Shown here in pieces: positions 1 to 10,538 of a stretch of 45,797 nucleotides of DNA. The DNA is taken from NCBI GenBank assembly GCA_007692455.1, contig RECC01000057.1, positions 1-45,797 of the forward strand, given 5' to 3'. Every line of letters begins with the position of its first letter. Position 1 is the stretch's first letter. This DNA comes from Alkalibacterium sp. GTDB lineage: Bacteria > Bacillota > Bacilli > Lactobacillales > Carnobacteriaceae_A. A model generated the notes under the pieces. The model made no database searches and was not told the DNA's origin. It saw nothing but the letters and a program-made list of their open reading frames with translations. The position numbers were made by a program, and so were the translations under genes.

Positions 1-70
1 GGCTATAGCCAAGCGGTAAGGCAGCGGGTTTTGATCCCGTCATTCCTAGGTTCGAATCCTAGTAGCCCAG
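1..70 (+). tRNA. tRNA-Gln (anticodon TTG), missing its first two bases
   Basis: The sequence folds as a tRNA. The anticodon stem GCGGG/CCCGT encloses a TTTTGAT loop with anticodon TTG (Gln). The T arm has the standard GGTTCGAAT sequence. The 3' acceptor strand TAGCCCA (63-69) plus discriminator G70 needs TGGGCTA at the 5' end, but the window starts at GGCTA, so two bases lie outside. CCA is not encoded. A terminator follows directly, so this is probably the last gene of a tRNA transcript. Confidence 0.93.
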
Positions 71-78
71 TCTCGAAA

Positions 79-112
79 AACTGTGTGGCATTATGCTGCA
101 CAGTTTTTTTTT
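79..112 (+). terminator. Terminator after tRNA-Gln
   Basis: AACTGTG (79-85) pairs with CACAGT (99-104), with partial pairing inside, followed by a run of nine T. It ends the tRNA transcript. Confidence 0.8.
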
Positions 113-213
113 GAAGTTTTTTAACTGTTGTTTTTTCTGTAAATTTCTGAATAATAAGAATGTGAGATTTTTGAATTTAATCACATTTGAAGACCGTGTG
201 CTTATTATTTATA

Positions 214-222
214 TGGTATACT
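214..222 (+). promoter_or_regulatory. Extended -10 promoter for cdaA
   Basis: TGGTATACT is an extended -10 element (TGn plus TATACT at 217-222), placed 37 nt before the cdaA start. No good -35 is visible at 17 bp, as expected for extended -10 promoters. It would drive cdaA-cdaR-glmM. Confidence 0.55.
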
Positions 223-258
223 AACACCGTGTATGTGCAGATTTTTGGAGGTGGCATA

Positions 259-1119
259 ATGCCAATAGATTTTTTAACAAACTACGACTGGTCGAGACTT
301 TTGGCCTGGCGAACAGCAGTTAATATTATAGATATACTAATTGTTGCTTTTTTTATGTATCAGCTTATGCGAATTGTGAGGGGGACCCGAGCGGTCGAGT
401 TGATGAAAGGCATTGGAGTTATCCTGTTACTTAAGGCATTCAGTGTAGTCTTTCAACTGTATACCACAGAATTCGTTGTGGATTTCGTAATTCAGTGGTC
501 AGCGCTGGCTTTGATAATTATTTTTCAGCCGGAATTGAGAAGAGGACTGGAACATTTGGGTCGGGGATCACTATTTGGTCGAAAACGGCGATCTAATCCG
601 AGCGAAGTGATTGTCGATAACTTATCGCACGCAATTCAGTATATGGGGAAAAGGCGAATTGGTGCCTTAATTTCTATTGAAATGGAAACAGGTTTAGATG
701 AATATATTGCCACTGGTATCCCATTAAATGCAGAGTTGACGTCTGAATTACTTATCAATATATTTATTCCGAACACCCCTCTTCATGATGGTGCTGTTAT
801 TATAAAAAATTATAAAATTGCAACGGCGGCCAGTTACCTTCCCTTATCGGAAAGTCCGGCTATTCCCAAGAAACTGGGAACCCGTCACAGAGCAGCAATC
901 GGTCTATCTGAAGTATCCGATGCAATAACCATCATTGTGTCTGAAGAAACTGGAGAAGTCAGCATTTCCAGACGCGGGAATTTGATCACTGACTTGACGC
1001 ACGATGATGTCATTAATTACCTTAATAAAGAACTTGTCGAGACTGAAAAGGAAAAAGAGACATTGGGACCGATTCAGGGATTTATCGAAGCGGTTCGGAA
1101 AGGAGTGTCCAGTAAGTGA
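259..1119 (+). CDS. cdaA: Diadenylate cyclase CdaA (membrane c-di-AMP synthase)
   Basis: Makes cyclic di-AMP from two ATP at the membrane. The ATG at 259 is chosen because GGAGGTGG lies 5 nt upstream; an in-frame ATG at 187 lies before the -10 element and has no ribosome site. The protein is 286 aa, close to the family length. The N-terminus has three membrane segments (about residues 20-40, 50-68 and 75-92). The DAC domain follows, with the DGA motif at 177-179 and GTRHRAA at 207-213, the two signature nucleotide-binding motifs. It overlaps cdaR by 4 nt and is followed by glmM, the conserved cdaA-cdaR-glmM order of Firmicutes. Confidence 0.96.
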   Translation: MPIDFLTNYDWSRLLAWRTAVNIIDILIVAFFMYQLMRIVRGTRAVELMKGIGVILLLKAFSVVFQLYTTEFVVDFVIQWSALALIIIFQPELRRGLEHLGRGSLFGRKRRSNPSEVIVDNLSHAIQYMGKRRIGALISIEMETGLDEYIATGIPLNAELTSELLINIFIPNTPLHDGAVIIKNYKIATAASYLPLSESPAIPKKLGTRHRAAIGLSEVSDAITIIVSEETGEVSISRRGNLITDLTHDDVINYLNKELVETEKEKETLGPIQGFIEAVRKGVSSK

Positions 1120-2138
1120 AATGGAATATGGATAATCCATGGATTACAAAATTAGTTGCACTGATTTTGGCTATCACACTTTTTTCATTTGTAGCTCTGG
1201 AAAATCAGTCACGCATTCGCTCCACAAGTCCTACAGACGGTGCGAGCATTACCAGTTCGGAAGTTATCACTAATTTGCCGATTGATATCAATATCGATAG
1301 AGATTTGTATTTTGTATCCGGCATTCCTGAAACCGCAACAATTCGACTTGAAGGTCCTCAGGCTGTTCTGACTCAGACGCTGGCTACTCAAAATTTTAAT
1401 ATTGCAACCCCGAACCTGAATGAGTTAGGGCCGGGAAGACATACCGTCAGGCTGGAAGCCGAAGGATTAAGCAGTCAACTGACTTACAGCATCATGCCGA
1501 CAGAACTGACACTTGAAATTGAAGAAAAAATTGTGGAAGAGCATGAAGTTAGAGTAGAATTCAATGAATTTGCACATTTGGCGGATGGCTTCAATGCAGA
1601 TTCGCCGGTACTCTCTGACGAGACGGTTACTATTTCTGGTGCTGCCTCAACTATGGAAATGATCAGTGACGTGATGGTTGTAGTGATGCCGGAGGGCAGT
1701 GATATTACCGACGATATTGAAATGACACTCAATGTTCTGGTTCTTGATGAAACAGGAGATCCATTAAATGTCAATATTGCTCCTCAACAGATTGATGTGG
1801 CCATACCTGTTCAGGGAACGCAGCGCACACTGCCGATGAACCTTGAAGAGACTGGTACACCTCATGAAGATTATGAATACCGACTGGAATTTGCTCAAGG
1901 GGAACCGGAAAACGTGACCTTGACGGGAGAATCTGATGTACTTGAAGAATTAGATAACTTTTCGGTAGGTGTAGATGTCTCTGGAATATCCGAGTCAACT
2001 ATACGCACCATACCGCTCAACCTTCAAGATGGTATATCGGAATCCAGTCCAAGTGAAGTAGATGTGCTCATTCGCGTTTCACCGGTTGAAAATGATGAAG
2101 ATCAAGACGCTGATAATGAAGATAGCGAATCAGAATAA
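1116..2138 (+). CDS. cdaR: CdaR (YbbR-domain regulator of CdaA)
   Basis: A 340-aa protein with one N-terminal membrane anchor (about residues 12-28), then repeated extracytoplasmic YbbR-type beta domains and a very acidic C-terminal tail. Known CdaR proteins bind CdaA and modulate c-di-AMP synthesis. The start is GTG at 1116, with AAAGGAGTG about 10 nt upstream; the GTGA overlap with the cdaA stop suggests translational coupling. Three to four YbbR units are expected; I can see the repeating pattern of short beta segments but did not delimit each unit. Confidence 0.9.
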   Translation: MKWNMDNPWITKLVALILAITLFSFVALENQSRIRSTSPTDGASITSSEVITNLPIDINIDRDLYFVSGIPETATIRLEGPQAVLTQTLATQNFNIATPNLNELGPGRHTVRLEAEGLSSQLTYSIMPTELTLEIEEKIVEEHEVRVEFNEFAHLADGFNADSPVLSDETVTISGAASTMEMISDVMVVVMPEGSDITDDIEMTLNVLVLDETGDPLNVNIAPQQIDVAIPVQGTQRTLPMNLEETGTPHEDYEYRLEFAQGEPENVTLTGESDVLEELDNFSVGVDVSGISESTIRTIPLNLQDGISESSPSEVDVLIRVSPVENDEDQDADNEDSESE

Positions 2139-2168
2139 GACTATATTTAGGAATAAGGAGACAATACA

Positions 2169-3527
2169 ATGGGAAAATATTTTGGAACAGATGGAGTCAG
2201 AGGTGTAGCAAATAAGGAGCTGACACCTGAACTAGCTTTTAAATTAGGACGTTTCGGAGGGTATGTATTATCACAGCACGCAGGAGAGGATCATCCTCGT
2301 GTGTTAGTAGGAAAAGATACGCGTATATCTGGAAAAATGCTTGAGTACTCTTTAATAGCAGGATTATTATCTGTCGGTGTAGAAGTCTTGAGACTTGGCG
2401 TAATCACTACACCAGGTGTATCTTATCTAACACGTCAACAGAACGCTGCAGCTGGTATCATGATATCTGCCTCGCATAATCCTGTAGCTGACAACGGCAT
2501 CAAATTCTTTGGTTCAGATGGTTTCAAACTATCTGATGATCAGGAAGCTGAAATTGAAGCGCTGATTGATAGAGATACAGATGATCTGCCTAGACCAAGT
2601 GCAGATGACATGGGAACAGCTGAAGAATATAAAGAAGGTATTCTCAAGTATATTCAGTTCTTGACTCAAACAATCTCTGGTGACTTATCCGGCATTCATG
2701 TTGCACTGGATGGTGCCAATGGCGCGGCAAGTCCTTTAATTAATCGCCTGTTTGCTGATCTGGATACCGACTTTGATGTGACCGGTGCGTCTCCAAACGG
2801 ACTGAATATCAACGAAGGTGTAGGCAGTACGCACCCTGAACATCTGGCTGAATTTGTCTTAGAAAAAGGCGCAGCAGTTGGGCTATCCTTTGATGGTGAC
2901 GGGGATCGTCTGATTGCAGTTGATGAACTCGGAAATATTGTAGATGGCGATAAAATACTGTACATCTGTGGGAAGTTCATGCATGACGAAGGCCGTCTGA
3001 AAAAGAATACCATTGTGTCTACTGTTATGAGTAACATCGGATTCTACAAGGCTCTCGAAGAGCATGACCTGCAGTCTGTAAAGACTAAAGTTGGAGATCG
3101 TTACGTGATGGAAGAAATGGTCAAGAATGGTTTTAACCTTGGTGGAGAACAGTCCGGCCACGTTATATTCCTTGATTACCATACAACTGGTGATGGCCTG
3201 CTGACAGGTATTCAGCTGCTGCACGTCATGAAAGCGACTGGGAAGAAACTGTCTGAATTAGCTGAAGAAGTATCGACTTATCCGCAGAAACTGGTTAACA
3301 TTCCAGTAACGGACAAATACAACGTTATGTCCAACCCTGCAATCAGCGAAGTGATTGAAACGGTTGAAAAGGAAATGGCTGGAAACGGACGTGTACTCGT
3401 TCGCCCAAGTGGTACGGAATCATTACTGCGTGTTATGGCAGAAGCGGCAACTGAAGAAGATGTAGAAGAATATGTTGAACGCATTGCCCGTGTCGTTCGA
3501 GAAGAACTGGGTACGGAAGAAGCGTAA
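2169..3527 (+). CDS. glmM: Phosphoglucosamine mutase GlmM
   Basis: Interconverts glucosamine-6-phosphate and glucosamine-1-phosphate for UDP-GlcNAc and peptidoglycan synthesis. The 452-aa length is typical. Visible motifs are FGTDGVRG at the N-terminus, the phosphoserine loop ISASHNP (99-105, catalytic Ser102), the metal loop DGDGDR (242-247) and RPSGTES near the C-terminus. AATAAGGAG precedes the ATG. It closes the cdaA-cdaR-glmM operon, where CdaR and GlmM proteins are known partners of CdaA in related bacteria. A terminator follows. Confidence 0.97.
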   Translation: MGKYFGTDGVRGVANKELTPELAFKLGRFGGYVLSQHAGEDHPRVLVGKDTRISGKMLEYSLIAGLLSVGVEVLRLGVITTPGVSYLTRQQNAAAGIMISASHNPVADNGIKFFGSDGFKLSDDQEAEIEALIDRDTDDLPRPSADDMGTAEEYKEGILKYIQFLTQTISGDLSGIHVALDGANGAASPLINRLFADLDTDFDVTGASPNGLNINEGVGSTHPEHLAEFVLEKGAAVGLSFDGDGDRLIAVDELGNIVDGDKILYICGKFMHDEGRLKKNTIVSTVMSNIGFYKALEEHDLQSVKTKVGDRYVMEEMVKNGFNLGGEQSGHVIFLDYHTTGDGLLTGIQLLHVMKATGKKLSELAEEVSTYPQKLVNIPVTDKYNVMSNPAISEVIETVEKEMAGNGRVLVRPSGTESLLRVMAEAATEEDVEEYVERIARVVREELGTEEA

Positions 3528-3531
3528 AGAT

Positions 3532-3574
3532 AAAACTACAGATACTCTTACAAATGAGCTATCTGTAGTTTTTT
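3532..3574 (+). terminator. Terminator of the cdaA-cdaR-glmM operon
   Basis: A perfect stem AACTACAGATA / TATCTGTAGTT with a 15-nt loop, followed by TTTTTT. Confidence 0.9.
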
Positions 3575-3601
3575 ACATAGTTTTAATTAAGGAGTGGTTT
3601 C

Positions 3602-4342
3602 ATGTCAGCATCAACTCAATTATCTATATCAGAAATTAAAAGAGAAGCCAAAGATCAGTTAAGCGGCCGCTGGAGAGAGGCCATTCTGCTGCATTTGATT
3701 CCTGTTGCCATTGCTGTGTTGTTTGCGGGAGGCATATACGGGTTGGATTTAATGTCGCTTACCCGACTGTATAATACTGGAGAGCAAGTGGATTTAGTTG
3801 TAAGCTTTCTGGTTACCTTCATCTCAATTGGGATATCCTTTACTTTGCTTGATATGGTTCGTTCAAGAGAGTTTGTTATCCAACCGCTTCAACATTCTGT
3901 TCAAATATTTTCAAAAAAATATTTTATTCCTATTTTTATCATTCAAATGCTGCAGGTCGTGTTCGTAACCTTATGGAGTTTTTTGTTTATCATTCCGGGA
4001 ATAATTAAGAGCTACTCATATAGTCAGGCTTTTTTCATCTATAAAGATCGGCGAAACAGCCAGCCTGAAGAGTTTCCGACCTCTTTAGAGTGCATTACAG
4101 AAAGTAGGGAAATGATGAATGGGCATAAGCTGGAATTGTTTGTCCTTCATCTCTCCTTCATTGGATGGCACCTATTAGAAGCCTTTACTCTGGGTATTGC
4201 GGCGCTATATGTTCGGCCATATCTTAATACAGCAGAAGCTGTCTTTTATAACAAACTGGCTAAAGAAGAGCATGCTCGTTACTCCCAATATAAGGAACAC
4301 GAGGCGGATACAGCGGATGAAGCTGATTTTGCTGACTTTTAA
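3602..4342 (+). CDS. DUF975-family integral membrane protein
   Basis: A 246-aa protein. The N-terminal pattern (SEIKREAKDQLSGRWREAIL) is typical of the DUF975 family: a charged amphipathic stretch followed by membrane helices. About four to five hydrophobic segments are visible (roughly 28-48, 64-84, 112-136 and 178-205). The C-terminus is acidic. AAGGAGTGG precedes the ATG. The family has no established function. It stands between two terminators, so it is probably a single-gene transcript. Confidence 0.75.
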   Translation: MSASTQLSISEIKREAKDQLSGRWREAILLHLIPVAIAVLFAGGIYGLDLMSLTRLYNTGEQVDLVVSFLVTFISIGISFTLLDMVRSREFVIQPLQHSVQIFSKKYFIPIFIIQMLQVVFVTLWSFLFIIPGIIKSYSYSQAFFIYKDRRNSQPEEFPTSLECITESREMMNGHKLELFVLHLSFIGWHLLEAFTLGIAALYVRPYLNTAEAVFYNKLAKEEHARYSQYKEHEADTADEADFADF

Positions 4343-4348
4343 AATAAC

Positions 4349-4382
4349 AAAAAAGCGAAACGCTCATGCGTCTCGCTTTTTA
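4349..4382. terminator. Bidirectional terminator between convergent genes
   Basis: AAAAAGCGA-A-ACGC / GCGT-C-TCGCTTTTT forms a stem with T-runs readable on both strands. It serves the DUF975 gene on + and the DUF456 gene on -. Confidence 0.9.
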
Positions 4383-4391
4383 TTATTCAGT

Positions 4392-4874
4392 TTAAAGCCA
4401 TATAGTTAAAAAGAACCAGATAATCATAATAAACTGAATGATTCCTTCTGCAACACGGCCGCTTAGAAAGCCAATGAGTGATCCGGCGGCAGCTTTTGAT
4501 GCTTCGCCGACTGTATTTTTCTGCCAGTACTCTACAATGAATACAGCGATAAAAGGCAGTAAAATTATCCCAAATGGAGGATACACAAAGGTACCGATTA
4601 TGATCGAAAAGGTCGCCACACGTTCCCCGAGCTTACTGCCTCCGAAGCGTTTAACAGCCATGGAACCGGCCAGAACATCCGCCAAAAGCAGAAGGATGGT
4701 TAAAGCTGCCATTGAGACCCAGAAAACCCAAGTCAAAGTAGAAGCGTTAATTAGAAAATGATAAAGTAAAAAGCCACCCCATATAGTCAAAACTGAAGGC
4801 AGGAAAGGAAAAAAGAGGCCAATGAAACTCAGTGCAAATAGTGTTAATATAATTAGCCATATTAGAACATCCAA
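4392..4874 (-). CDS. DUF456-family small membrane protein
   Basis: A 160-aa, strongly hydrophobic protein with about four to five membrane helices and glycine-rich turns, matching the DUF456 pattern (an N-terminal helix, a central VLAGSMAVKRFGGSK-type loop, and a glycine-rich C-terminal helix pair). The start is a TTG at 4874-4872: an in-frame stop lies just upstream, and AAGAAAGGTG (4894-4885) is 10 nt away. Function is unknown; a transport or envelope role is only a guess. It is convergent with the DUF975 gene. Confidence 0.75.
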   Translation of the reverse strand: MDVLIWLIILTLFALSFIGLFFPFLPSVLTIWGGFLLYHFLINASTLTWVFWVSMAALTILLLLADVLAGSMAVKRFGGSKLGERVATFSIIIGTFVYPPFGIILLPFIAVFIVEYWQKNTVGEASKAAAGSLIGFLSGRVAEGIIQFIMIIWFFLTIWL

Positions 4875-4972
4875 AGTTCAACAACACCTTTCTTGTAACG
4901 TGTTTATACTATCAGTATACTAAAGATTAAGTTTTTTAAAAAAGATAACGGCTAATGCTATAAAAAAAGTGT

Positions 4973-5002
4973 TTGACAAGCTCTCTCCATCCGTGCTAGT
5001 AT
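4973..5002 (+). promoter_or_regulatory. Promoter of the cysteine operon
   Basis: A perfect -35 TTGACA (4973-4978), an 18-bp spacer and TAGTAT (4997-5002). Transcription would start near 5009, leaving a leader of about 260 nt before mccA. Confidence 0.75.
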
Positions 5003-5046
5003 CAGAGAGAAATAAAGACAATAAAGTATTCAAGGAGTGCTGCAGT

Positions 5047-5163
5047 GTGATCAAGTCATTTTCAGAGAAGCAAATGGAGTGTTGCTGTACAAACGTACAG
5101 TTTATTTCTCATGCTCTCAAAAATGTTCTTGCCTATTCAGTGCCCGACTTAAAAACTGTCTAA
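5047..5163 (+). CDS. Predicted cysteine leader peptide (38 aa)
   Basis: A short ORF from GTG 5047 with AAGGAG at 5032-5037 (9 nt spacing), ending at TAA 5161-5163. Residues 12-14 are three consecutive cysteines (codons TGT TGC TGT, 5080-5088), a striking choice just upstream of cysteine-synthesis genes. The frame extends upstream to an ATG at 4969, but that ATG lies before the promoter and cannot be on this transcript. An internal ATG at 5074 (two codons before the cysteines) is a weaker alternative start. I interpret it as a sensing peptide whose translation reports Cys-tRNA supply, not as a functional protein. The role is inferred from position and RNA pairing. Confidence 0.7.
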   Translation: MIKSFSEKQMECCCTNVQFISHALKNVLAYSVPDLKTV

Positions 5164-5245
5164 TTAACTAGATTGACGGGTTGCTTTATTGATGAAGAAT
5201 AACTTTGCAGTGAGCGCATGAGGAGAAATCCTTGTGCGCTTTTTT
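5065..5245 (+). promoter_or_regulatory. Predicted ribosome-mediated cysteine attenuator
   Basis: Three competing structures are visible. (1) A pause hairpin: GAGAA (5065-5069) with TTCTC (5106-5110), and CTGTAC (5085-5090) with GTACAG (5095-5100). Its 5' arm contains the Cys codons. (2) An antiterminator: 5105-5118 pairs with 5212-5225 at 13 of 14 positions, two of them G-U. (3) A terminator using 5213-5224 as its 5' arm. A ribosome stalled at the Cys codons would leave 5105-5118 free to pair with the terminator arm, so transcription continues. With ample cysteine the hairpin and terminator form. No T-box sequence is seen. Confidence 0.7.
5213..5245 (+). terminator. Attenuator terminator before mccA
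   Basis: A 12-bp uninterrupted stem (5213-5224 with 5229-5240, two G-U pairs) closed by a GAAA tetraloop and followed by TTTTT. It lies between the leader ORF and mccA, inside the transcribed leader, which is what a regulated terminator requires. Confidence 0.9.
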
Positions 5246-5268
5246 AGTTGAAGAAAAATAGGAAAGGA

Positions 5269-7349
<2,081 letters not shown>

Positions 7350-7367
7350 TAGTATTAGGGAGATAAT

Positions 7368-7916
7368 ATGAAAGCATTCAGAGATTTCATTAAGACATAT
7401 AAAAAAAATGATCCCGCCGCAAGAACAACGCTGGAAATTGTACTGACATACCCTGGAGTATGGGCAGTAGGTTACCATAGGGTGGCCCATTATCTGTATC
7501 ATTACAATTTCAAGTTAGTGGCACGAATGCTTTCAATGTTTGCCCGCTGGCTGACCGGGATTGAAATCCATCCAGGCGCAACTGTGGGTAGACGGTTATT
7601 CATCGACCATGGCATGGGTGTCGTCATAGGTGAAACAGCAGTGATTGGCGACGATGTCATTATTTTCCACGGGGTCACATTAGGAGGCAGGGGAGATGAG
7701 ACAGGCAAGCGTCATCCCACTGTTGAGGATGGTGTGCTCCTATCTGCCCACGCTCAGATAATCGGTAACGTGACTATTGGTAAACAGGCAAAAATAGGAG
7801 CGAACGCTGTTGTATTAAACGATATTCCAGAAGGTGTCACAGCTGTCGGAATCCCGGCGAAAATTGTGAAAACCAGACAAGAAAATGAGCAGTCTTTACC
7901 TGCTGATGAGGAGTAA
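7368..7916 (+). CDS. cysE: Serine O-acetyltransferase CysE
   Basis: Acetylates serine with acetyl-CoA to give O-acetylserine, the acceptor used by MccA two genes upstream. The 182-aa protein has a short helical N-terminus and a C-terminal left-handed beta-helix of hexapeptide repeats, with FIDHGMGVVIGETAVIG around residues 75-91 and GGRGDETGKRHPT around 105-117. The long N-terminal domain of enterobacterial CysE is absent, as is usual in Firmicutes. GGGAG lies 7 nt before the ATG. Placing it in the same transcript makes the operon self-sufficient for its acetyl-serine substrate. Confidence 0.95.
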   Translation: MKAFRDFIKTYKKNDPAARTTLEIVLTYPGVWAVGYHRVAHYLYHYNFKLVARMLSMFARWLTGIEIHPGATVGRRLFIDHGMGVVIGETAVIGDDVIIFHGVTLGGRGDETGKRHPTVEDGVLLSAHAQIIGNVTIGKQAKIGANAVVLNDIPEGVTAVGIPAKIVKTRQENEQSLPADEE

Positions 7917-7920
7917 ACGT

Positions 7921-8562
7921 ATGGGAAGAGAATTTTTAACGGTCTTCAGGGATTGGGCTGAAGACTATGATGCTGTTGTATCAGGTGGGGACCAGCAGTA
8001 TCTTGATGTGTTTGAGAACTATGATGAAATTTTGGACAAAATAGTGTCATTATCAGGTGAATCAGTCATCGAGTTTGGTGTAGGGACCGGCAACTTAACC
8101 GGCAGGTTGATTTTAGCAGGTAAAGAGGTATGGGGTATTGAGCCGTCAATTGAAATGAGACGAGTGGCGGAAGAGAAGCTTCCTGCTCATGTAACAGTTG
8201 TGGATGGAGACATGCAGAGCTTTTCAGTACCGCCATATCGAGTGGATACTCTAGTCAGTTCATACGTGTTCCATCATTTAACGGATAATGAGAAGAAAAC
8301 TGTTTTGAAAGACTATGCGGCACTTTTGATAAACGGAGGTAAGATAGTTTTTGCCGATACGTTGTTTATTTCGGAAGAAGAAAAAGCTAAACTGATAGGC
8401 AGTTATCCTAATCAAGACTACCCTGATTTGATAGATGACTTGAACCGGGAGTATTATCCTTATATGTCAACGGTCTACGATGGACTTAAAGAGGCAGGTT
8501 TCAAGAAAATCGGTTTTAGTCAAATGAACAAGTTCGTTTGGATGATAGAAGCAGAAATCTAA
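7921..8562 (+). CDS. yrrT: YrrT-like SAM-dependent methyltransferase
   Basis: A class I methyltransferase of 213 aa with motif [11 protein letters not shown] (51-60) and the YrrT-type N-terminus MGREF...[10 protein letters not shown] 7921 is used because GAGGAG sits 8 nt upstream; an in-frame ATG at 7885 lacks a ribosome site and would overlap cysE. In B. subtilis, from memory, yrrT heads the mtnN-mccA-mccB operon, so this gene belongs with SAM recycling. Its methyl acceptor is not known to me. Confidence 0.85.
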   Translation: MGREFLTVFRDWAEDYDAVVSGGDQQYLDVFENYDEILDKIVSLSGESVIEFGVGTGNLTGRLILAGKEVWGIEPSIEMRRVAEEKLPAHVTVVDGDMQSFSVPPYRVDTLVSSYVFHHLTDNEKKTVLKDYAALLINGGKIVFADTLFISEEEKAKLIGSYPNQDYPDLIDDLNREYYPYMSTVYDGLKEAGFKKIGFSQMNKFVWMIEAEI

Positions 8563-8585
8563 TTACACTAAAGGAGAAGATAATT

Positions 8586-9056
8586 ATGACAGAGAAAACA
8601 ATGAACGTAGAAAGCTTTAATCTGGACCACACGAAAGTCAAAGCGCCCTATGTAAGGGTAGCGGACAGAAAATCTGGAAGTAATGGTGATCTGATTGTTA
8701 AGTACGATCTCCGTTTTTGCCAGCCGAATAAGGAACATATGGACTCAATGGCTCTGCATTCACTTGAGCATATGACAGCAGAACACATCCGCAATCATGC
8801 TGACTATGTAGTGGATTTCGGACCGATGGGCTGTCAGACAGGTTTTTACCTGACTGTTTTGAATCACGATAATTATGATGAGATTCTAAGTGTTATAGAA
8901 AAAACGATGGAGGATATTCTTGTAGCGGATGAAGTGCCGGCAAGCAATGAAAAACAATGCGGCTGGGCAGCTCATCACACCTTAGAAGGAGCAAAGGAAG
9001 TTGCTCAGAAGTTTCTGGATAAAAAAGATGAATGGTCTGTTGTGTTCGCAGACTAA
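8586..9056 (+). CDS. luxS: S-ribosylhomocysteine lyase LuxS
   Basis: Splits S-ribosylhomocysteine into homocysteine and DPD, the precursor of autoinducer-2. The 156-aa protein shows the metal site H58, H62 (HSLEH) and C125 (CGWAAHH), with catalytic E61 and C83 (MGCQTG). ATG 8586 follows AAGGAGAAG. Its homocysteine product is the substrate of MccA, so the operon forms a path from SAM by-product to cysteine. The Pfs/MtnN nucleosidase that makes S-ribosylhomocysteine is not in the window. Confidence 0.97.
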   Translation: MTEKTMNVESFNLDHTKVKAPYVRVADRKSGSNGDLIVKYDLRFCQPNKEHMDSMALHSLEHMTAEHIRNHADYVVDFGPMGCQTGFYLTVLNHDNYDEILSVIEKTMEDILVADEVPASNEKQCGWAAHHTLEGAKEVAQKFLDKKDEWSVVFAD

Positions 9057-9075
9057 CGAATAGTTTGATAAAATG

Positions 9076-9111
9076 CCGTCCGAGTTCGCTATAGACTCAG
9101 GCGGTTTTTTT
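9076..9111 (+). terminator. Terminator of the cysteine/luxS operon
   Basis: CCGTC-c-GAGT / ACTC-a-GGCGG stem followed by seven T. Confidence 0.88.
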
Positions 9112-9180
9112 CTAGCTGATTTTAAACCTGAAGGTATGTTAATCTGGGGAATAGAACAGGGAAGGTATGACTTAACATGC

Positions 9181-9186
9181 TATAAT
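9181..9186 (+). promoter_or_regulatory. -10 element for the amidase gene
   Basis: A perfect TATAAT placed 30 nt before the ATG at 9216. No convincing -35 at 17 bp. Confidence 0.45.
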
Positions 9187-9215
9187 GAATGCAAACGAAA
9201 CAGGGGGAGAATGTA

Positions 9216-10520
9216 ATGAATAAAAAAGAGTTCGATTTGGAAAATCAGCTGCTATCTAAGTACAAGAAAGAAGAGACCGGTGATGGCATTTCGGGGGAAA
9301 GGCTAGCTTTCCGGCTTGGGGAGTTATCAAAAATTGGGCTCACGGATGATAATGGATCTAGACGTCCAGGGTTTTCTATTGAAGAAAAAGAAGCAAAGAA
9401 TAAAGTAATCGCATGGATGAAAGAAGCGGGTTTATCTGTAAGAACGGATGGCGCAGGAAATGTATTTGGCAGACTTGACGGGAAAAATCCGAATAAGCCT
9501 GTAATTATGAGCGGCTCGCATGTGGACACCGTTCCAAATGGCGGTCATTTTGACGGCGCATTGGGTGTTCTATCGTCTCTTGAAGTAGCCCAAGCTTGGA
9601 AGGATACCGGTTATATACCGGAGAAGCCCTTTGAAGTAGCGGTATTTACTGACGAAGAAGGCGCACGATTTAACGGCGGTTTGACCGGAAGTGAAGCCAT
9701 GATGGGCGACTCAGATATGGACGCGCTTTTGCAAAAGCGTGATTTTGATAATCGTCTGTTTGAAGAGGTTATAAAAGATGTTGGATTAAATGTGGAAGGC
9801 TTCAGTCAAGCCAAGCGCAGTCATTCAGAAATTGAGTCCTTTGTAGAAGTGCACATTGAACAGGGAAAGCGACTTGAACGAGAAAATTTACCTTGTGGTA
9901 TTGTAACGGGTATTGCCGGTCCTTACTGGCTGAAACTGACGTTCAAAGGGAAAGCAGGTCATGCAGGCAATACACCGATGAATGACCGTCAAGATGCTCT
10001 GGTCACAGCAGGGCAGTTTATTCACTTCATCAGTCACCTGCCTCAGAAAATAAGTGAGTCTGCCGTTGCAACGGTAGGCAATATCGAAGTGAAACCAAAC
10101 GGAACCAATGTCATTCCAGGGGAAGTCATTGTTTATGTGGACATTAGAGATATTTTCAAAGAGGACAGACAAAAACTGGTGGACAACATCAAACAGGCAG
10201 CAGAGGAATTAGCCAGACCAAGAGAGATAGAAGTCGTCTATGAAACGGTTCATGACGTTCTACCTGTTCCAGTAAAAGAAGCATTGCAGGAGAAGATGGC
10301 AGAAGCTGTGCGTGAGTCTGGGATCAAACCGTATTATCTGTCGAGTGGTGCCGGGCATGATGCAATGATTATCGGTCACCACCTTCCGTCTGCTCTCTTG
10401 TTTGTCAGAAGCAGAGAGGGCATCAGCCATAATCCGGAGGAATGGTCTGATTTAAATGACTGCATAAAGGCAGTTCAGATACTGAAAAAATATATTGAAA
10501 AACTACAGGTCAATGCATAG
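9216..10520 (+). CDS. M20-family amidase (N-carbamoyl-L-amino acid hydrolase / allantoate amidohydrolase type)
   Basis: A dinuclear metal amidase of 434 aa. Motifs: SGSHVDTVPNGG (H102), HFDGALGV (D113), FTDEEGARF (E147/E148), VHIEQG, and a C-terminal SGAGHDA metal-binding segment. These define the hydantoinase/carbamoylase branch of peptidase M20, which hydrolyses ureido or carbamoyl substrates; the exact substrate is not readable. ATG 9216 has AGGGGGA upstream; an in-frame ATG at 9189 is 3 nt from the -10 box and is not used. The TIM-barrel gene follows by 18 nt, probably in the same transcript. Confidence 0.88.
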   Translation: MNKKEFDLENQLLSKYKKEETGDGISGERLAFRLGELSKIGLTDDNGSRRPGFSIEEKEAKNKVIAWMKEAGLSVRTDGAGNVFGRLDGKNPNKPVIMSGSHVDTVPNGGHFDGALGVLSSLEVAQAWKDTGYIPEKPFEVAVFTDEEGARFNGGLTGSEAMMGDSDMDALLQKRDFDNRLFEEVIKDVGLNVEGFSQAKRSHSEIESFVEVHIEQGKRLERENLPCGIVTGIAGPYWLKLTFKGKAGHAGNTPMNDRQDALVTAGQFIHFISHLPQKISESAVATVGNIEVKPNGTNVIPGEVIVYVDIRDIFKEDRQKLVDNIKQAAEELARPREIEVVYETVHDVLPVPVKEALQEKMAEAVRESGIKPYYLSSGAGHDAMIIGHHLPSALLFVRSREGISHNPEEWSDLNDCIKAVQILKKYIEKLQVNA

Positions 10521-10538
10521 CAAAGATGAGGTGAAAAT

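Noticed and set aside
4969-5046. Longer 64-aa reading frame starting at ATG 4969
   Set aside because: The ATG lies before the -35 of the operon promoter and has no ribosome site. The better reading is the short leader ORF from GTG 5047; only that part can be on the transcript.
5009-5247. T-box or S-box riboswitch upstream of the cysteine operon
   Set aside because: The conserved T-box sequence (AGGGTGGTACCGCG type) and the S-box core are absent; only a leader ORF and the attenuator pairings are visible.
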